This document shows, piece after piece, positions 19,474 to 29,972 of a stretch of 64,000 nucleotides of DNA; within the stretch, counting starts at the first letter, position 1; every line of letters starts with the position of its first letter. The notes beneath the pieces are model-generated. The model did not search any database. It worked only from the letters and a program-made list of their open reading frames with translations, and had not been told where the DNA came from. Position numbers and translations under genes: made by a program. Source of the stretch: Stenotrophomonas rhizophila (GTDB taxonomy: Bacteria > Pseudomonadota > Gammaproteobacteria > Xanthomonadales > Xanthomonadaceae). The stretch lies in NCBI RefSeq assembly GCF_007667275.1, contig NZ_VDQT01000003.1, forward strand, positions 186,001-250,000, in the 5' to 3' direction.

Positions 19474-22400
19474 ATGAGCGCGCCGCTGCGCCTGCGACTG
19501 CGAAGGATCCGCCGCCATGCCGTGTATGCCGTGGCGATCGTACTGGTGTGCGTGGCGCTGCTGGTCGGCAGCGTCAGCCAGCTGATGCCGCTGGCCGAAC
19601 GCCACCCGGACAAGGTGGCCGGCTGGCTGAGCGCGCGCGCCGGCCAGCCGGTGGCGTTCGACCAGTTGCAGACGCGCTGGACCCGGCGCGGCCCGCTGCT
19701 GGCGCTCAAGGGCCTGCGCATCGGTGAAGGTGAGGGCCTGCGCATCGGCGAAGCCGAGGTCCTGGTGTCGCTGTATTCCGGCCTGCTGCCCGGGCATTCG
19801 CTGACCGAACTGCGCCTGCGCGGACTGGCGCTGGAGCTGCAGCGCGCCGAGGACGGGCGCTGGTCGGTGCGCGGCCTGCCACAGCCCAAGGCCGGCGGCG
19901 ATCCGTTGGAAACGCTGCGCCGCCTGGGTGAGCTGCAGGTAATCGGTGGCCGGCTGCGGGTCGACGCGCCGTCGCTGAAGCTGCAGGCCGAGCTGCCGCG
20001 CATCGACCTGCGCCTGCGCGTGAACGGCGATCGCGTGTCGGTCGGCGCGCGCGCCTGGGCCGACCTGCAGGGCGCGCCGCTTACGGCGGTCCTCGATTTC
20101 GATCGCGGCACCGGCGATGGCCAGGCCTGGCTGGCGGCCGACCCGGCCGACTTCCGCGCGTGGTCTCCATTGCTGACCTTCGGCGGCGTCTCGCTGGTGC
20201 AGGGGACCGGCACCTTCAACACCTGGGTGGACCTGCGCGACCACCGCGTGGTCATGCTCACCAGCGACGCCGACCTGCAGCGTGTGCGGCTGCGCGGCGC
20301 GCGCCTGGCCGGCGGCCAGCCCCCGGCGGTCCAGTTCGACACGCTGCAGCTGCGCGCGCGCTGGCGCTGGGTGCAGGGCGGTTGGCGTGCCGACGCGCCG
20401 CGCCTGCGGATCGGCATGAACGGGCGCAACGAAACGCTGGATGGCCTGTTGATCGCGGGCGGCCAGCATCAGGCGCTGGCCGGCGACAACATCGACGCCA
20501 CGCCGCTGCTGGCCGTGCTCGGGTTGACCGACCGCATCGATGCGGGACTGCGTGGCTGGCTGCAGCAGGCCGCCCCCGAGCTGCGCATGCGCCGGGTGCG
20601 GGTGGCCGGCGAGCGCGATGGCCCATTGCGGTTCGAGGGCGAGCTGGAGCAGATCCGGTTCCGTCCCGCCGGCCACGCGCCCGGCCTCAGTGGCGTGGGC
20701 GGACGTTTCGAGGGCGACGCCAACGGCTTCCGGCTCGACCTGCAGCCCTCGCGGGTGATGCAGTTCGACTGGCCCAGCGGGTTCGGGGTGCGCCACGACG
20801 TGCGCCTGGCCGGCAGCATGGTCGGCTGGCGCGACGAAGGCGGTGGCTGGCGCGTCGGCACGCCGGCGCTGCGCGTGCAGGGCACCGACTATGCCGCCGA
20901 CGTGCGTGGCACGGTGTGGTTCCAGGGCAACGGCACCCGCCCGTGGCTGCAGCTGGCGGCGAAGCTGGACGACGTGCCGATGACCGCGGCCAAGCGCTTC
21001 TGGATCCATTCGAAAATGAGCAAGGGCGCCACCGACTGGCTGGACGCCGCGCTGGTGGGCGGCCACGTGCGCGGTGGGATCGGCCTGGTCACCGGCGAGC
21101 TGGAAGACTGGCCGTTCGACCGCAACAACGGTCGCTTCGAAGCCAGTGGGCATATCGACGACGGCATCATCCGCTTCCAGCGCGACTGGCCGACCATGGA
21201 CAAGGTCGATGGCGAGATCGCCTTCATCGGCCCGGGTTTTGAAATGCACGGGCGCGGCGACCTGGCCGGTGTGAAGGTCGACCACTTCGATGCCGGCATC
21301 GTCGATTTCGGCGCCACCCCGCTGTACGTGAAGGCCAACAGCCGCAGCGACGCCGGCGCGCTGCTGGCGATGCTCAAGCAGAGCCCGCTGCACAGGACCT
21401 ACGCCGATTCGCTGGACAACCTGAGCGCCCAAGGGCCGGCCGCGGTCAGCTTCGATCTGCTGCAGCCGCTGCATCAGGGCCAGGGCGTCGGCCACCTGCA
21501 GGGCAGCGTCGAGCTGGACGGTGCGACGCTGTCCGACAAGCGCTTCGACCTGACCTTCGAGGCGATGCGCGGGCAGGCCCGGTACAGCCAGGATGGCTTC
21601 GGCGCCGACGCGCTGGCGGTGCGCCACCTGGGCCAGGACGGCCAGTTGAGCCTGCGCGCCGGCGGTTACGTGCGCGACCCGCAGCAGGCGTTTGAATCCG
21701 AACTCACCGCGGCGCTGGGCGCCGGCCTGCTGCTCGACCGCGCGCCGGAGCTGGCCTGGCTCAAGCCCTACATCGACGGCACGTCGCGCTGGACCATCGG
21801 CGTGACCCTGCCCAAGGTGGCCGCCGGCAGCAAGGCGCCGCCGCCGACGCTGCTGCGCCTGCACTCGGACCTGGTCGGCACCCGCCTGGACCTGCCGGCG
21901 CCGCTGGACAAGCCGGCCGGGACGCCGCTGGCCACCGCGGTCGCGGTACAGCTGCCGATGGGGGCGGGGCGGGTGGACGTGGCATTCGGCCAGCGCCTGG
22001 CCCTGGCGGCGCGCACCCACAACAGCCAGACCGGCGTACAGGTCACGCTGGGCAGCGACAAGGTCGACCGCGAACCGCCTGCCAGCGGGCTGGTGGTCAA
22101 CGGACGCAGCGGCTCGCTGGATGCATTGGACTGGATCGCGCTGGCGCGTTCGCCGGGCGGCACGCCCGACGCCGACCCGATGCCGCTGCGCCAGGTCGAT
22201 GTGCAGGTCGGCCAGCTGCTGCTGGCCGGTGGCATGTTCCCGCAGACCCGTCTGCAGCTGCGCCCGTCCGCAACCGGCGTGGACGTGCGCCTGGACGGCC
22301 CGTCGCTGGCCGGCAGCCTGAGCGTGCCCAGCGCCGATGGCGCCGCCATCGTCGGCACGCTCGACCGCGTGCACTGGCAGTCGCCGCCGGCGCCGATCAA

Positions 22401-23337
22401 GGCTCCCGGCGACGGCGCGCCGATCGCGCTGCCCGCCGATGCCACGCTGCCGGCACGCGTACAGGCCAGTGCCAATGACACCAACCCGGCGAAGATTCCG
22501 CCGTTGTCGCTGGACGTGGCCGACCTGCAGTTCGGCAAGGCGCGGCTGGGGCAGGCGGTGCTGCGCACGCGTCCGTTCGGCAACGGCCTGAGCGTGGACC
22601 GGCTGCAGTTCCGTGCCCCCCGCCAGGCCATCGACATCCAGGGCCGCTGGCTGGGCATGGGCACCGCGGCCACTACCCATGTCGAGGTCAAGGTGGACAG
22701 CGAAGACCTGGGCGGTCTGATGCAGAACCTCGATTACGGCGGCCAGCTGCGCGGCGGCCAGGGCCAGATCACCCTCGACGCCGGCTGGGCGGGCGGGCCG
22801 TCCGACTTCCAGCTCGGCGCGCTGCAGGGCCGGATGCAGGTCCAGGCGCGCAACGGCCAGCTGCTGGAGCTGGAACCCGGCGCCGGTCGCGTGCTGGGCC
22901 TGCTCAGCGTGACCCAGCTGCCGCGGCGGTTGATGTTCGATTTCCGCGATTTCTTCTCCAAGGGCTTCGCCTTCAACCAGGTCGGCGGCACGCTGGACTT
23001 CGCCGATGGCATGGCGACCACCGACAAGGTGCTGATTGAAGGACCGGCCGCCAACATCAGCATCCGCGGCCGCACCGACCTGCGCCGTCAGCAGTTCGAC
23101 CAGACCATCGACGTCAATCCGCGTGCGGGCAACCTGCTCACCGTGGTGGGCGCGGTGGCCGGTGGGCCGGTCGGCGCCGCGGTAGGCGCGGCGGCCAACG
23201 CCGTGCTGTCCAAGCCGTTGGGGCAGATCGGTGCCAAGACCTATCGCGTCACCGGCCCATGGGCCGAGCCCAAGGTCGACGTGATCGACCGCGACGAAGC
23301 GCCGCCTGCGGCCGCACCGGCCCCGGTGGTGCGTTGA
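19474..23337 (+). CDS. yhdP: YhdP-family AsmA-like envelope protein
   Basis: A 1287-residue protein with one N-terminal membrane helix (about 15-38), followed by a very long periplasmic region ending in a conserved C-terminal AsmA-like part (GRVLGLLSVTQLPRRLMFDF). YhdP with TamB and YdbH forms bridge-like proteins thought to carry phospholipids from the inner to the outer membrane. Length matches the family. It lies 45 bp after rng and before tldD, the usual order. Confidence 0.94.
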   Translation: MSAPLRLRLRRIRRHAVYAVAIVLVCVALLVGSVSQLMPLAERHPDKVAGWLSARAGQPVAFDQLQTRWTRRGPLLALKGLRIGEGEGLRIGEAEVLVSLYSGLLPGHSLTELRLRGLALELQRAEDGRWSVRGLPQPKAGGDPLETLRRLGELQVIGGRLRVDAPSLKLQAELPRIDLRLRVNGDRVSVGARAWADLQGAPLTAVLDFDRGTGDGQAWLAADPADFRAWSPLLTFGGVSLVQGTGTFNTWVDLRDHRVVMLTSDADLQRVRLRGARLAGGQPPAVQFDTLQLRARWRWVQGGWRADAPRLRIGMNGRNETLDGLLIAGGQHQALAGDNIDATPLLAVLGLTDRIDAGLRGWLQQAAPELRMRRVRVAGERDGPLRFEGELEQIRFRPAGHAPGLSGVGGRFEGDANGFRLDLQPSRVMQFDWPSGFGVRHDVRLAGSMVGWRDEGGGWRVGTPALRVQGTDYAADVRGTVWFQGNGTRPWLQLAAKLDDVPMTAAKRFWIHSKMSKGATDWLDAALVGGHVRGGIGLVTGELEDWPFDRNNGRFEASGHIDDGIIRFQRDWPTMDKVDGEIAFIGPGFEMHGRGDLAGVKVDHFDAGIVDFGATPLYVKANSRSDAGALLAMLKQSPLHRTYADSLDNLSAQGPAAVSFDLLQPLHQGQGVGHLQGSVELDGATLSDKRFDLTFEAMRGQARYSQDGFGADALAVRHLGQDGQLSLRAGGYVRDPQQAFESELTAALGAGLLLDRAPELAWLKPYIDGTSRWTIGVTLPKVAAGSKAPPPTLLRLHSDLVGTRLDLPAPLDKPAGTPLATAVAVQLPMGAGRVDVAFGQRLALAARTHNSQTGVQVTLGSDKVDREPPASGLVVNGRSGSLDALDWIALARSPGGTPDADPMPLRQVDVQVGQLLLAGGMFPQTRLQLRPSATGVDVRLDGPSLAGSLSVPSADGAAIVGTLDRVHWQSPPAPIKAPGDGAPIALPADATLPARVQASANDTNPAKIPPLSLDVADLQFGKARLGQAVLRTRPFGNGLSVDRLQFRAPRQAIDIQGRWLGMGTAATTHVEVKVDSEDLGGLMQNLDYGGQLRGGQGQITLDAGWAGGPSDFQLGALQGRMQVQARNGQLLELEPGAGRVLGLLSVTQLPRRLMFDFRDFFSKGFAFNQVGGTLDFADGMATTDKVLIEGPAANISIRGRTDLRRQQFDQTIDVNPRAGNLLTVVGAVAGGPVGAAVGAAANAVLSKPLGQIGAKTYRVTGPWAEPKVDVIDRDEAPPAAAPAPVVR

Positions 23338-23407
23338 CGTTCCCCGCTTACCGCTCCATTTGCCGCGCCCGGCTTGCGAAGGCGGCCGGCGCCCATAGAT
23401 CAGGATC

Positions 23408-24853
23408 ATGACCGACAACGCACTCACCCTTGCCCACGACCGCCTGCTGCTGCCCGCCGGGCTCGACGCCGGCGGCCTGGAACGCACCTTCGGCACCCTG
23501 CTCGGACCGGGCATCGACTTCGGCGACCTCTACTTCCAGCATGCACGCCGCGAAAGCTGGAGCGTGGAAGACGGCATCGTCAAGGACGGCGCGCATTCCA
23601 TCGAACAGGGCGTGGGCGTGCGCGCCATCGCCGGCGAGAAGACCGGCTTCTCCTATTCCGACGACATCCATGGCGACGCGCTGCTGGCGGCGGCGCAGTC
23701 GGCGCGCGCGATTTCCCGCGATGGCGGCGCGCAGCCGGCGCGTGCACTGGTGCGCGGCAACGCGCGCGCGCTGTACCCGGCCGTGGACCCGATCGACGGC
23801 ATGGGCAATGAAGCCAAGGTCGAAGTGCTCAAGCGCCTGGACCGCTACCTGCGCGCGGCCGACCCGCGCGTGCAGCAGGTGATGGTGAGCCTGTCCGGCG
23901 GCGTGGACACGGTGCTGATCGCGCGCAGCGACGGCGTGCTGGCCGGCGACATCCGCCCGCTGGTGCGCCTGAACGTGCAGGTGATCGTCGAACAGCAGGG
24001 CCGCCGCGAGTCCGGTTACGCCGGCGGTGGCGGGCGCTACAGCTATGCCGAACTGTTTGCCGATGGCCGCCCGGAGGCGTTCGCCCGCGAGGCGCTGCGC
24101 CAGGCGCTGGTGAACCTGGAGGCGATCCCGGCCCCGGCCGGGGTGATGACCGTAGTGCTGGGCCCGGGCTGGCCGGGCGTGCTGCTGCACGAAGCGGTGG
24201 GCCATGGCCTGGAAGGCGACTTCAACCGCAAGGGCACCAGCGTCTACGCCGGCCGCATCGGTGAGCGCGTGGCTGCGCCCGGCGTGACCATCGTCGACGA
24301 CGGCACCCTCGACGGCCGCCGCGGCTCGCTCAACATCGATGACGAAGGCCACCCGACCCAGTGCACCACGCTGATCGAGGACGGCATCCTGGTCGGCTAC
24401 ATGCAGGATTCGCTCAACGCGCGCCTGATGGGCGTGGCCCCAACCGGCAACGGCCGCCGCGAGTCGTTCGCGCACATGACCATGCCGCGCATGACCAACA
24501 CCTACATGCGCGCCGGCCAGCACGACCCGGAAGAAATGATCCGCTCGGTCAAGCGGGGCCTGTACGCGGTCAACTTCGGCGGTGGCCAGGTCGACATCAC
24601 CAGTGGCAAGTACGTGTTCTCGGCCACCGAGGCGTACCTGATCGAAGACGGCAGGGTCACCGCGCCGGTGAAGGGCGCCACGCTGATCGGCAACGGTCCG
24701 GAAACCATGCAGAAGGTGCGCATGATCGGCAACGACCTGGCCCTCGATGAAGGCGTCGGCGTGTGCGGCAAGGACGGTCAGAGCGTACCGGTGGGCGTGG
24801 GCCAGCCGTCGCTGCTGATCGACGGCATCACCGTGGGCGGCACCCAGGCCTGA
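23408..24853 (+). CDS. tldD: Metalloprotease TldD
   Basis: A 481-residue zinc protease that works as a heterodimer with PmbA (TldE) on unfolded peptides; in E. coli it matures microcin B17 and degrades CcdA. The zinc motif HEAVGH is at 261-266 ([18 protein letters not shown]). Its partner gene pmbA is 684 bp downstream on the same strand, separated by the antisense gene darP. Confidence 0.96.
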   Translation: MTDNALTLAHDRLLLPAGLDAGGLERTFGTLLGPGIDFGDLYFQHARRESWSVEDGIVKDGAHSIEQGVGVRAIAGEKTGFSYSDDIHGDALLAAAQSARAISRDGGAQPARALVRGNARALYPAVDPIDGMGNEAKVEVLKRLDRYLRAADPRVQQVMVSLSGGVDTVLIARSDGVLAGDIRPLVRLNVQVIVEQQGRRESGYAGGGGRYSYAELFADGRPEAFAREALRQALVNLEAIPAPAGVMTVVLGPGWPGVLLHEAVGHGLEGDFNRKGTSVYAGRIGERVAAPGVTIVDDGTLDGRRGSLNIDDEGHPTQCTTLIEDGILVGYMQDSLNARLMGVAPTGNGRRESFAHMTMPRMTNTYMRAGQHDPEEMIRSVKRGLYAVNFGGGQVDITSGKYVFSATEAYLIEDGRVTAPVKGATLIGNGPETMQKVRMIGNDLALDEGVGVCGKDGQSVPVGVGQPSLLIDGITVGGTQA

Positions 24854-24884
24854 TCGCCGGATGCATCCCTCCTGCCTGCCCGGT

Positions 24885-25469
24885 TCAGTCGTCGCTGGCC
24901 AGTTCGTCGTCGCCGGCGTCCGCGCCGGCGGCGGTGTCCAGGCCCAGCGCGGCCGGTACCAGCAGCCCGCGCAGCACCTGGTAGATTTCCCGGTACGCGC
25001 GCGGCGGCTTGTTCTTCGCGCGCTCGGCCTGCGCATTGCGGACCAGCGTGCGCAGCTGCTGGCGGTCGGCCTGCGGGAATTCCTCCAGCAGCGTGGCCAG
25101 CGCCTTGTCGCCGTCCTTGAGCAGGCGCTCGCGCCAGTCTTCGGCGCGGTGCAGCGCGGCCACTTCGCGGCGCGAGGTTTCGCTGTTGGCGTCCAGCGCA
25201 TCGCGGATCGCATCCAGCGTGGCGTCGTCCTCGCGGCGCATGTGCTTGGCCAGGAACGCCAGCTGGCGCTTGTGGGCGATATGCGCGGTGATCCGCTTGG
25301 CTTCGGCGATGTGCGGCAGCAGGTCTTCCGGCACCGGCACGCGGGCCAGCTGCGCCGGCGTCAGCGACACCAGCTTCTCGCCCAGGGCCAGCACGTCCAG
25401 CGCGTCGCGCCGGTTCTGGCTGCGGCTGATATCAAGGAATTCACCGGTTTCTTCGTCGCGTCCGCGCAT
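24885..25469 (-). CDS. darP: Ribosome-associated protein DarP (YjgA)
   Basis: A 194-residue, highly charged helical protein of the YjgA/DarP family, which joins late 50S ribosomal subunit assembly. Recognisable parts are [19 protein letters not shown] near the N-terminus and [23 protein letters not shown] 25469 was chosen over an in-frame start at 25538, which would run into the pmbA start region. It sits between and opposite to tldD and pmbA, a typical arrangement. Confidence 0.93.
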   Translation of the reverse strand: MRGRDEETGEFLDISRSQNRRDALDVLALGEKLVSLTPAQLARVPVPEDLLPHIAEAKRITAHIAHKRQLAFLAKHMRREDDATLDAIRDALDANSETSRREVAALHRAEDWRERLLKDGDKALATLLEEFPQADRQQLRTLVRNAQAERAKNKPPRAYREIYQVLRGLLVPAALGLDTAAGADAGDDELASDD

Positions 25470-25537
25470 CGTCTTGTTTCCACTTCCAGAACTGCGCCCG
25501 GCGTTGCGCCCGGCACTCACCCGTACAGGATAAAGCA

Positions 25538-26908
25538 TTGAACGTGATCTCCCCTGAAGCGCCCGCCGCCGACGACAGCCTGCAGCGCCTGGAACAGCTG
25601 GCCGACATTTCCCAGCAGCTGCTGGCCCGGGCCCGGGCGATGGGCGCCAGCCAGGCCGAAGTCAGCTGCAGCGAAGAACGCGGGCTGGACGTGAACGTGC
25701 GCCTGGGCGAGGTCGAAACGGTGGAATCCACCCGCGACCGCGGCATCGCCGTGACCGTGTACTTCGGCCAGCGCAAGGGCAGCGCCAGCACCGCCGACCT
25801 GCAGCCGGCCAGTCTCGAGGCCACCGTGGCCCAGGCCTGCGCGATCGCCCGGCATACCGAAGACGATGCGGCCGCCGGGCTGGCCGACCCGGCGCTGATG
25901 GCGCGCGAGTTCCCCGACCTGGACAGCTGGCACCCGTGGGCGCTGCAGGCCGACCAGGCGGTGGACCTGGCGCTGGCCTGCGAGGCCGCCGGGCGCGACG
26001 CCGACGCCCGCATCAGCAATTCCGACGGCGCCTCGGCCGCCACCGCCACCAGCCTGTCGGTGTACGCCAACTCGCACGGCTTCATCGGCCGCGACCGCAG
26101 CAGCCACCATTCGGTGGGCTGCGCGCTGATCGCCGGACAGGGCGATGGCATGCAGCGCGACGGCTGGTACAGCAGTGCACTGGCCCGGGAAGACCTGGAG
26201 GATGCCGCGTCGATCGGGCGCCAAGCCGCCGAGCGCACCGTGGCCCGCCTGCAGCCGCGTTCGATGGCCACCGCGCAGATGCCGGTGCTGTATGCGCCGG
26301 AAGTGGCACGCTCACTGATCGGCCACCTGCTGGGCGCGGTGTCGGGCGGGGCGCTGTACCGCCGGGCCAGCTTCCTGCTGGACAGCGTGGGCACGCAGCT
26401 GTTCCCGGACTGGTTCGCGGTGGAAGAGCGTCCCCTGCTGCGCCGTGGACTGCGTTCGACCGCCTTCGATGGCGACGGCGTGGCCACCCGCGATTCGGCG
26501 CTGATCGAAGCTGGTGTCCTGCAGCGCTACGTGCTGGGCAGCTATTCAGCGCGCAAGCTGGGCCTGGCGACCACCGGCAACGCCGGCGGCGTGCACAACC
26601 TGCTGGTCCGTGCGAGTGGCGATCTTGACCTCGCCTCGATGGCGCGGCAGATGGGCGAGGGCCTGCTGGTCACCGAGCTGATGGGGCAGGGGGTGAACGG
26701 CGTGACCGGCGACTACTCGCGCGGTGCCGGTGGTTTCCGGGTGGAAAACGGCGAGATCCAGTACCCGGTCGACGGCATCACCATCGCCGGCAACCTCAAG
26801 GACATGTTCGCGTCGATCGAAGCGGTGGGCAGCGATATCGATCGCCGCTCGCACGTGCAGGTCGGCTCGATCCTGGTGGGACGAATGACCGTGGCCGGTA
26901 ACGATTGA
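25538..26908 (+). CDS. pmbA: Metalloprotease subunit PmbA (TldE)
   Basis: The 456-residue partner of TldD. It has the same fold but no HExxxH zinc motif, as expected. Typical parts are [20 protein letters not shown] near the N-terminus and [20 protein letters not shown] at the C-terminus. The start is TTG 25538, preceded by CAGGATAAAG. The next candidate, GTG 25544, would shorten the protein by only two residues. Confidence 0.95.
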   Translation: MNVISPEAPAADDSLQRLEQLADISQQLLARARAMGASQAEVSCSEERGLDVNVRLGEVETVESTRDRGIAVTVYFGQRKGSASTADLQPASLEATVAQACAIARHTEDDAAAGLADPALMAREFPDLDSWHPWALQADQAVDLALACEAAGRDADARISNSDGASAATATSLSVYANSHGFIGRDRSSHHSVGCALIAGQGDGMQRDGWYSSALAREDLEDAASIGRQAAERTVARLQPRSMATAQMPVLYAPEVARSLIGHLLGAVSGGALYRRASFLLDSVGTQLFPDWFAVEERPLLRRGLRSTAFDGDGVATRDSALIEAGVLQRYVLGSYSARKLGLATTGNAGGVHNLLVRASGDLDLASMARQMGEGLLVTELMGQGVNGVTGDYSRGAGGFRVENGEIQYPVDGITIAGNLKDMFASIEAVGSDIDRRSHVQVGSILVGRMTVAGND

Positions 26909-26996
26909 CGGCATCGATTGACGTATCCTGTGGCGGCTGCCTGGGCAGGCGGGGAGCCTGCCACGCACCACCCACACACTGGATAAGGAGTTTCAC

Positions 26997-27380
26997 GTGA
27001 GCGAATTCGACAACGTCACCGCCCCGCCGCCGCCGCCGACCAGCGTCGGCCCGGTTCCCAGCGACCAGCGCACCATGGCGCTGGCCGCGCACCTGCTGGG
27101 CATCTTCACCTGGTTCATCGGCCCGCTCATCATCTGGCTGATCAGCAAGGACGACAGCAGCAAGGGCTTCGTCACCGACCAGGCCAAGGAAGCGCTGAAC
27201 TTCCAGATCACCATCACCTTGGCGATGATCATCTGCTTCATCCTGATGATCGTGATCATCGGCGGCCTGCTGGCGCCGCTGGTCGGCATCCTCAACATCG
27301 TGTTCTGCATCATCGCCGCGGTGAAGGCGAACAACGGCGAGGCCTACCGTTACCCGTTCACCCTGCGCCTGATCAAATAA
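26997..27380 (+). CDS. DUF4870 small membrane protein
   Basis: A 127-residue protein with a Pro-rich N-terminus and about three membrane helices (around 29-49, 68-88 and 92-110). TDQAKEALNFQITITLAM is the hallmark of DUF4870. Function is unknown. GTG 26997 is preceded by AAGGAG. A strong terminator follows. Confidence 0.88.
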   Translation: MSEFDNVTAPPPPPTSVGPVPSDQRTMALAAHLLGIFTWFIGPLIIWLISKDDSSKGFVTDQAKEALNFQITITLAMIICFILMIVIIGGLLAPLVGILNIVFCIIAAVKANNGEAYRYPFTLRLIK

Positions 27381-27400
27381 TTCCTGTCCTGCAGGAATGC

Positions 27401-27433
27401 AAAAAACGCCCGGCAATGCCGGGCGTTTTTTTT
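27401..27433. terminator. Bidirectional terminator between DUF4870 gene and ispA
   Basis: The stem ACGCCCGGC / GCCGGGCGT is flanked by a run of A on the left and T on the right, serving both convergent genes. Confidence 0.9.
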
Positions 27434-27444
27434 GGTACCTACCG

Positions 27445-28323
27445 TCAGTGATTGCGCTCGACTGCCAAACGTCCCAATGCACGCAATGCATCGGCGCGCT
27501 CGTCGTACCCGGCAAGGCTTGCCTGCATCCGCTCGCTGAGTACGGCCAACTCGGCCTTCGCGCCGTCCATGCCCAACAATGCCGGGAACGTGGACTTGGC
27601 CTGCGCCTGGTCCTTGCCTGCTGTCTTTCCCAGCTGCTCGGAGCTGGCTTCCACGTCCAGGATGTCATCGCGCACCTGGAAGGCCAGGCCCAGCGCGTTG
27701 GCGAAGTCGTCCAGCTGGGCCAGGTCGGCCTGCGCGGCGTCGCCGCACAACGCGCCCATGCGTACCGCCGCGCGGATCAGTGCGCCGGTCTTCAGGGCGT
27801 GCATGTGCTGCAGGTCGGCCAGCGGCTGCGCGTGGCCGGTGGCATCGATATCGAGGGCCTGGCCACCGCACATGCCGGCCGCGCCCGAGGCGTGGGTGAG
27901 CGCCTGCAGGCAGTGCACGCGCAGCAGCGGCGGCAACGCGGCGTCGGCGAGCAGGCCGAACGCGCGGGTCTGCAACGCATCGCCGGCCAGGATCGCGGTC
28001 GCTTCGTCGAAGGCGATGTGCGTGGTGGGGCGGCCGCGGCGCAATGCGTCGTCGTCCATCGCCGGCAGGTCGTCATGCACCAGCGAATACGCGTGGATCA
28101 GCTCCACGGCCATTGCCGGCGCGTCCAGCGCAGCCTCGTCGGCGCCGAATATCTGCCCGCTGGCGTAGACCAGCAGCGGGCGCATGCGCTTGCCGCCGCC
28201 CAGTACCGCATAGCGCATCGCCTGATGCAGGCGCTGTGGTGCGTGGTGCGGCGGGGGCAGGCTGGCGTCGAGCTGGCTTTCGATGCGATCGCGCCAACGC
28301 GCGAACGTGGATTCAACCGTCAT
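27445..28323 (-). CDS. ispA: Polyprenyl synthetase, probably farnesyl diphosphate synthase
   Basis: A 292-residue trans-prenyltransferase that condenses isopentenyl and dimethylallyl diphosphate to farnesyl diphosphate in the cytosol. The first Asp-rich motif is in [20 protein letters not shown] and the second is in [11 protein letters not shown]. Length and motif spacing fit bacterial IspA. Its start overlaps the end of xseB by 11 bases, the usual xseB-ispA order. No dxs gene follows. Confidence 0.95.
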   Translation of the reverse strand: MTVESTFARWRDRIESQLDASLPPPHHAPQRLHQAMRYAVLGGGKRMRPLLVYASGQIFGADEAALDAPAMAVELIHAYSLVHDDLPAMDDDALRRGRPTTHIAFDEATAILAGDALQTRAFGLLADAALPPLLRVHCLQALTHASGAAGMCGGQALDIDATGHAQPLADLQHMHALKTGALIRAAVRMGALCGDAAQADLAQLDDFANALGLAFQVRDDILDVEASSEQLGKTAGKDQAQAKSTFPALLGMDGAKAELAVLSERMQASLAGYDERADALRALGRLAVERNH

Positions 28324-28573
28324 GGCTGGGCGGGTCGAACGGCTCGGCGGTGTCCGGGCGGGCGGGGTCGCTGAGCAGGCGCACGCGCAGCTCGGCCTGT
28401 TCCAGCGCCTGCTGGCACTGGCGGTACAGCCCGACCCCGCGCTCGTAGGCGCTGAGCGACTGTTCCAGGCTCATCTCGCCGGTTTCCATTTTCTCCACCA
28501 GTTGCTCCAGTTCTTCCAGCGAATGCTCGAAGTGGGCGACCGGGGAGGCGTCAGTGGGGGATTTCTTGGCCAT
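28313..28573 (-). CDS. xseB: Exodeoxyribonuclease VII small subunit
   Basis: An 86-residue protein with the XseB core [20 protein letters not shown] and [20 protein letters not shown]. It forms a complex with XseA that degrades single-stranded DNA. It overlaps ispA by 11 bases, so the two are translationally coupled. Confidence 0.96.
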   Translation of the reverse strand: MAKKSPTDASPVAHFEHSLEELEQLVEKMETGEMSLEQSLSAYERGVGLYRQCQQALEQAELRVRLLSDPARPDTAEPFDPPSHDG

Positions 28574-28609
28574 GCGACAAGTGTGATGCGCTCGCCGCGG
28601 GGGGTCAAT

Positions 28610-29950
28610 TCAGGCCGCGCCCGGGATCCAGCGCAGCTGCGCACTGTGTTCATCCAGCCATTGCTGCAGCGGCGCGGCGATCACCCGGTCACCTGCAGCC
28701 TGCAGGGTGTCGCCCGCATACAGCAGCGGCAGCTGGCGGCGCTGCCAGGGCGGCAACCCACGCTGCTGCAGCAGGTCCTTGAGCGCATGGGTATGGCTGC
28801 GGCCCGGCAGCTGGATGCGCTCCCCGCCACGGCGTGCGCTGACCTGCACCGGGGTGGCCAGTCGGCGGCAGCCCAGCAGGGCCAGTTCACCGCCATCGGG
28901 CAGCGCCAGCGGGCTGGAACCGTCCCAGTGCACGCTCCAGTCCAGCGGCAGGGCCAGCGCCATCGGCAGCAGGTACAGATGGCCGCGCCATCGGCGGATG
29001 CGCACACCCTGCCAGCTGAACTGCGCATCGGCGTCCTGGGTGGCGGGCAGCAGCTCGCGTTCGATCGCCTGCACTCCGGCCGCCGGCAGCGGGGGTTGTC
29101 CGGCGCTGCGGACCCAGTGCCGCAGCAGCCGTGCGCGGCGTTCGCGCGGTTGCCGTTGCAGGCGCGCGCAGTCCAGCACGCCGGGCGAGACCGTGCAGCG
29201 CCGCAGCGTGTCGTGGTCGCTGGCGTCCAGCAGGCGTTGCGCCTGGGCGCTCAGCTCGGCACTGCGCGCAAACGCCGCATCGGCCTGCGGCCAGCGCTGC
29301 TGCAGCAACGGCAGTACATGCAGGCGCAGGAAATTGCGGTCGGCCGCGTCGCTGGCGTTGCTGGGGTCTTCGATCCAGCGCAGCGCATGCGCTTCGGCGT
29401 GGGCCAGCAGCGCGCTGCGCGGCAGCTGCAGCAGCGGGCGCCAGATCGACCCGGCGGCGAACGGCGCATGCGCGCGGATCGCCGCCAGCCCGTCCACGCC
29501 GGAACCGCGCAGCGCACGCAGCAGGAAGGTTTCGGCCTGGTCGTCGCGGTGGTGGGCCAGGGCCAGGTGTTCGCCGTCGCGCAGGACCCTCGCGAAGGCG
29601 TCACGGCGCACGTGCCGTGCGGCGGCTTCCAGCCCTTCGCCGGTGTCGCGTGGCACGTTGACGTGGACCACCTGCAGGGGAATCGACCACGCCGTGCAGA
29701 TCGCCTGGCAATGCGCGGCCCAGCGGTCGGCCTCGGCCTGCAGACCGTGGTGCACGTGCACCGCGTGCAGCCCCGCCGCACGCTGCACGGCGGACTGCGA
29801 AAGCCAGTGCAGCAGCACGGTCGAATCCAGCCCGCCACTGAACCCGACCAGCACCGGAGCGGGCAGGTCGGGCACGGGGGGCAGGGGACTGATCGGGGCG
29901 ATGGGGTCAGGCACGTCTGCAGTATCGGCGTTGACGCAATCCATCGCCAT
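28610..29950 (-). CDS. tilS: tRNA(Ile)-lysidine synthase
   Basis: A 446-residue N-type ATP pyrophosphatase that converts cytidine 34 of tRNA-Ile(CAU) to lysidine. The PP-loop SGGLDST is at 38-44, with further family parts AHHRDDQAETFLLRALRGSG and RNFLRLHVLPLLQQRWPQ, and substrate-binding and C-terminal domains beyond. The N-terminus before the PP-loop is Pro-rich and may be shorter than shown; ATG 29950 and the ATG two codons later are equally possible. Confidence 0.94.
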   Translation of the reverse strand: MAMDCVNADTADVPDPIAPISPLPPVPDLPAPVLVGFSGGLDSTVLLHWLSQSAVQRAAGLHAVHVHHGLQAEADRWAAHCQAICTAWSIPLQVVHVNVPRDTGEGLEAAARHVRRDAFARVLRDGEHLALAHHRDDQAETFLLRALRGSGVDGLAAIRAHAPFAAGSIWRPLLQLPRSALLAHAEAHALRWIEDPSNASDAADRNFLRLHVLPLLQQRWPQADAAFARSAELSAQAQRLLDASDHDTLRRCTVSPGVLDCARLQRQPRERRARLLRHWVRSAGQPPLPAAGVQAIERELLPATQDADAQFSWQGVRIRRWRGHLYLLPMALALPLDWSVHWDGSSPLALPDGGELALLGCRRLATPVQVSARRGGERIQLPGRSHTHALKDLLQQRGLPPWQRRQLPLLYAGDTLQAAGDRVIAAPLQQWLDEHSAQLRWIPGAA

Positions 29951-29972
29951 CGGAATCGTTGTGGACGTGGCG

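Noticed and set aside
17875..23514. A very long open frame (about 1880 codons) on the minus strand
   Set aside because: It lies opposite rng and yhdP, is rich in His/Arg/Gln/Ala and has no recognisable domain. This is the usual antisense shadow of GC-rich coding DNA.
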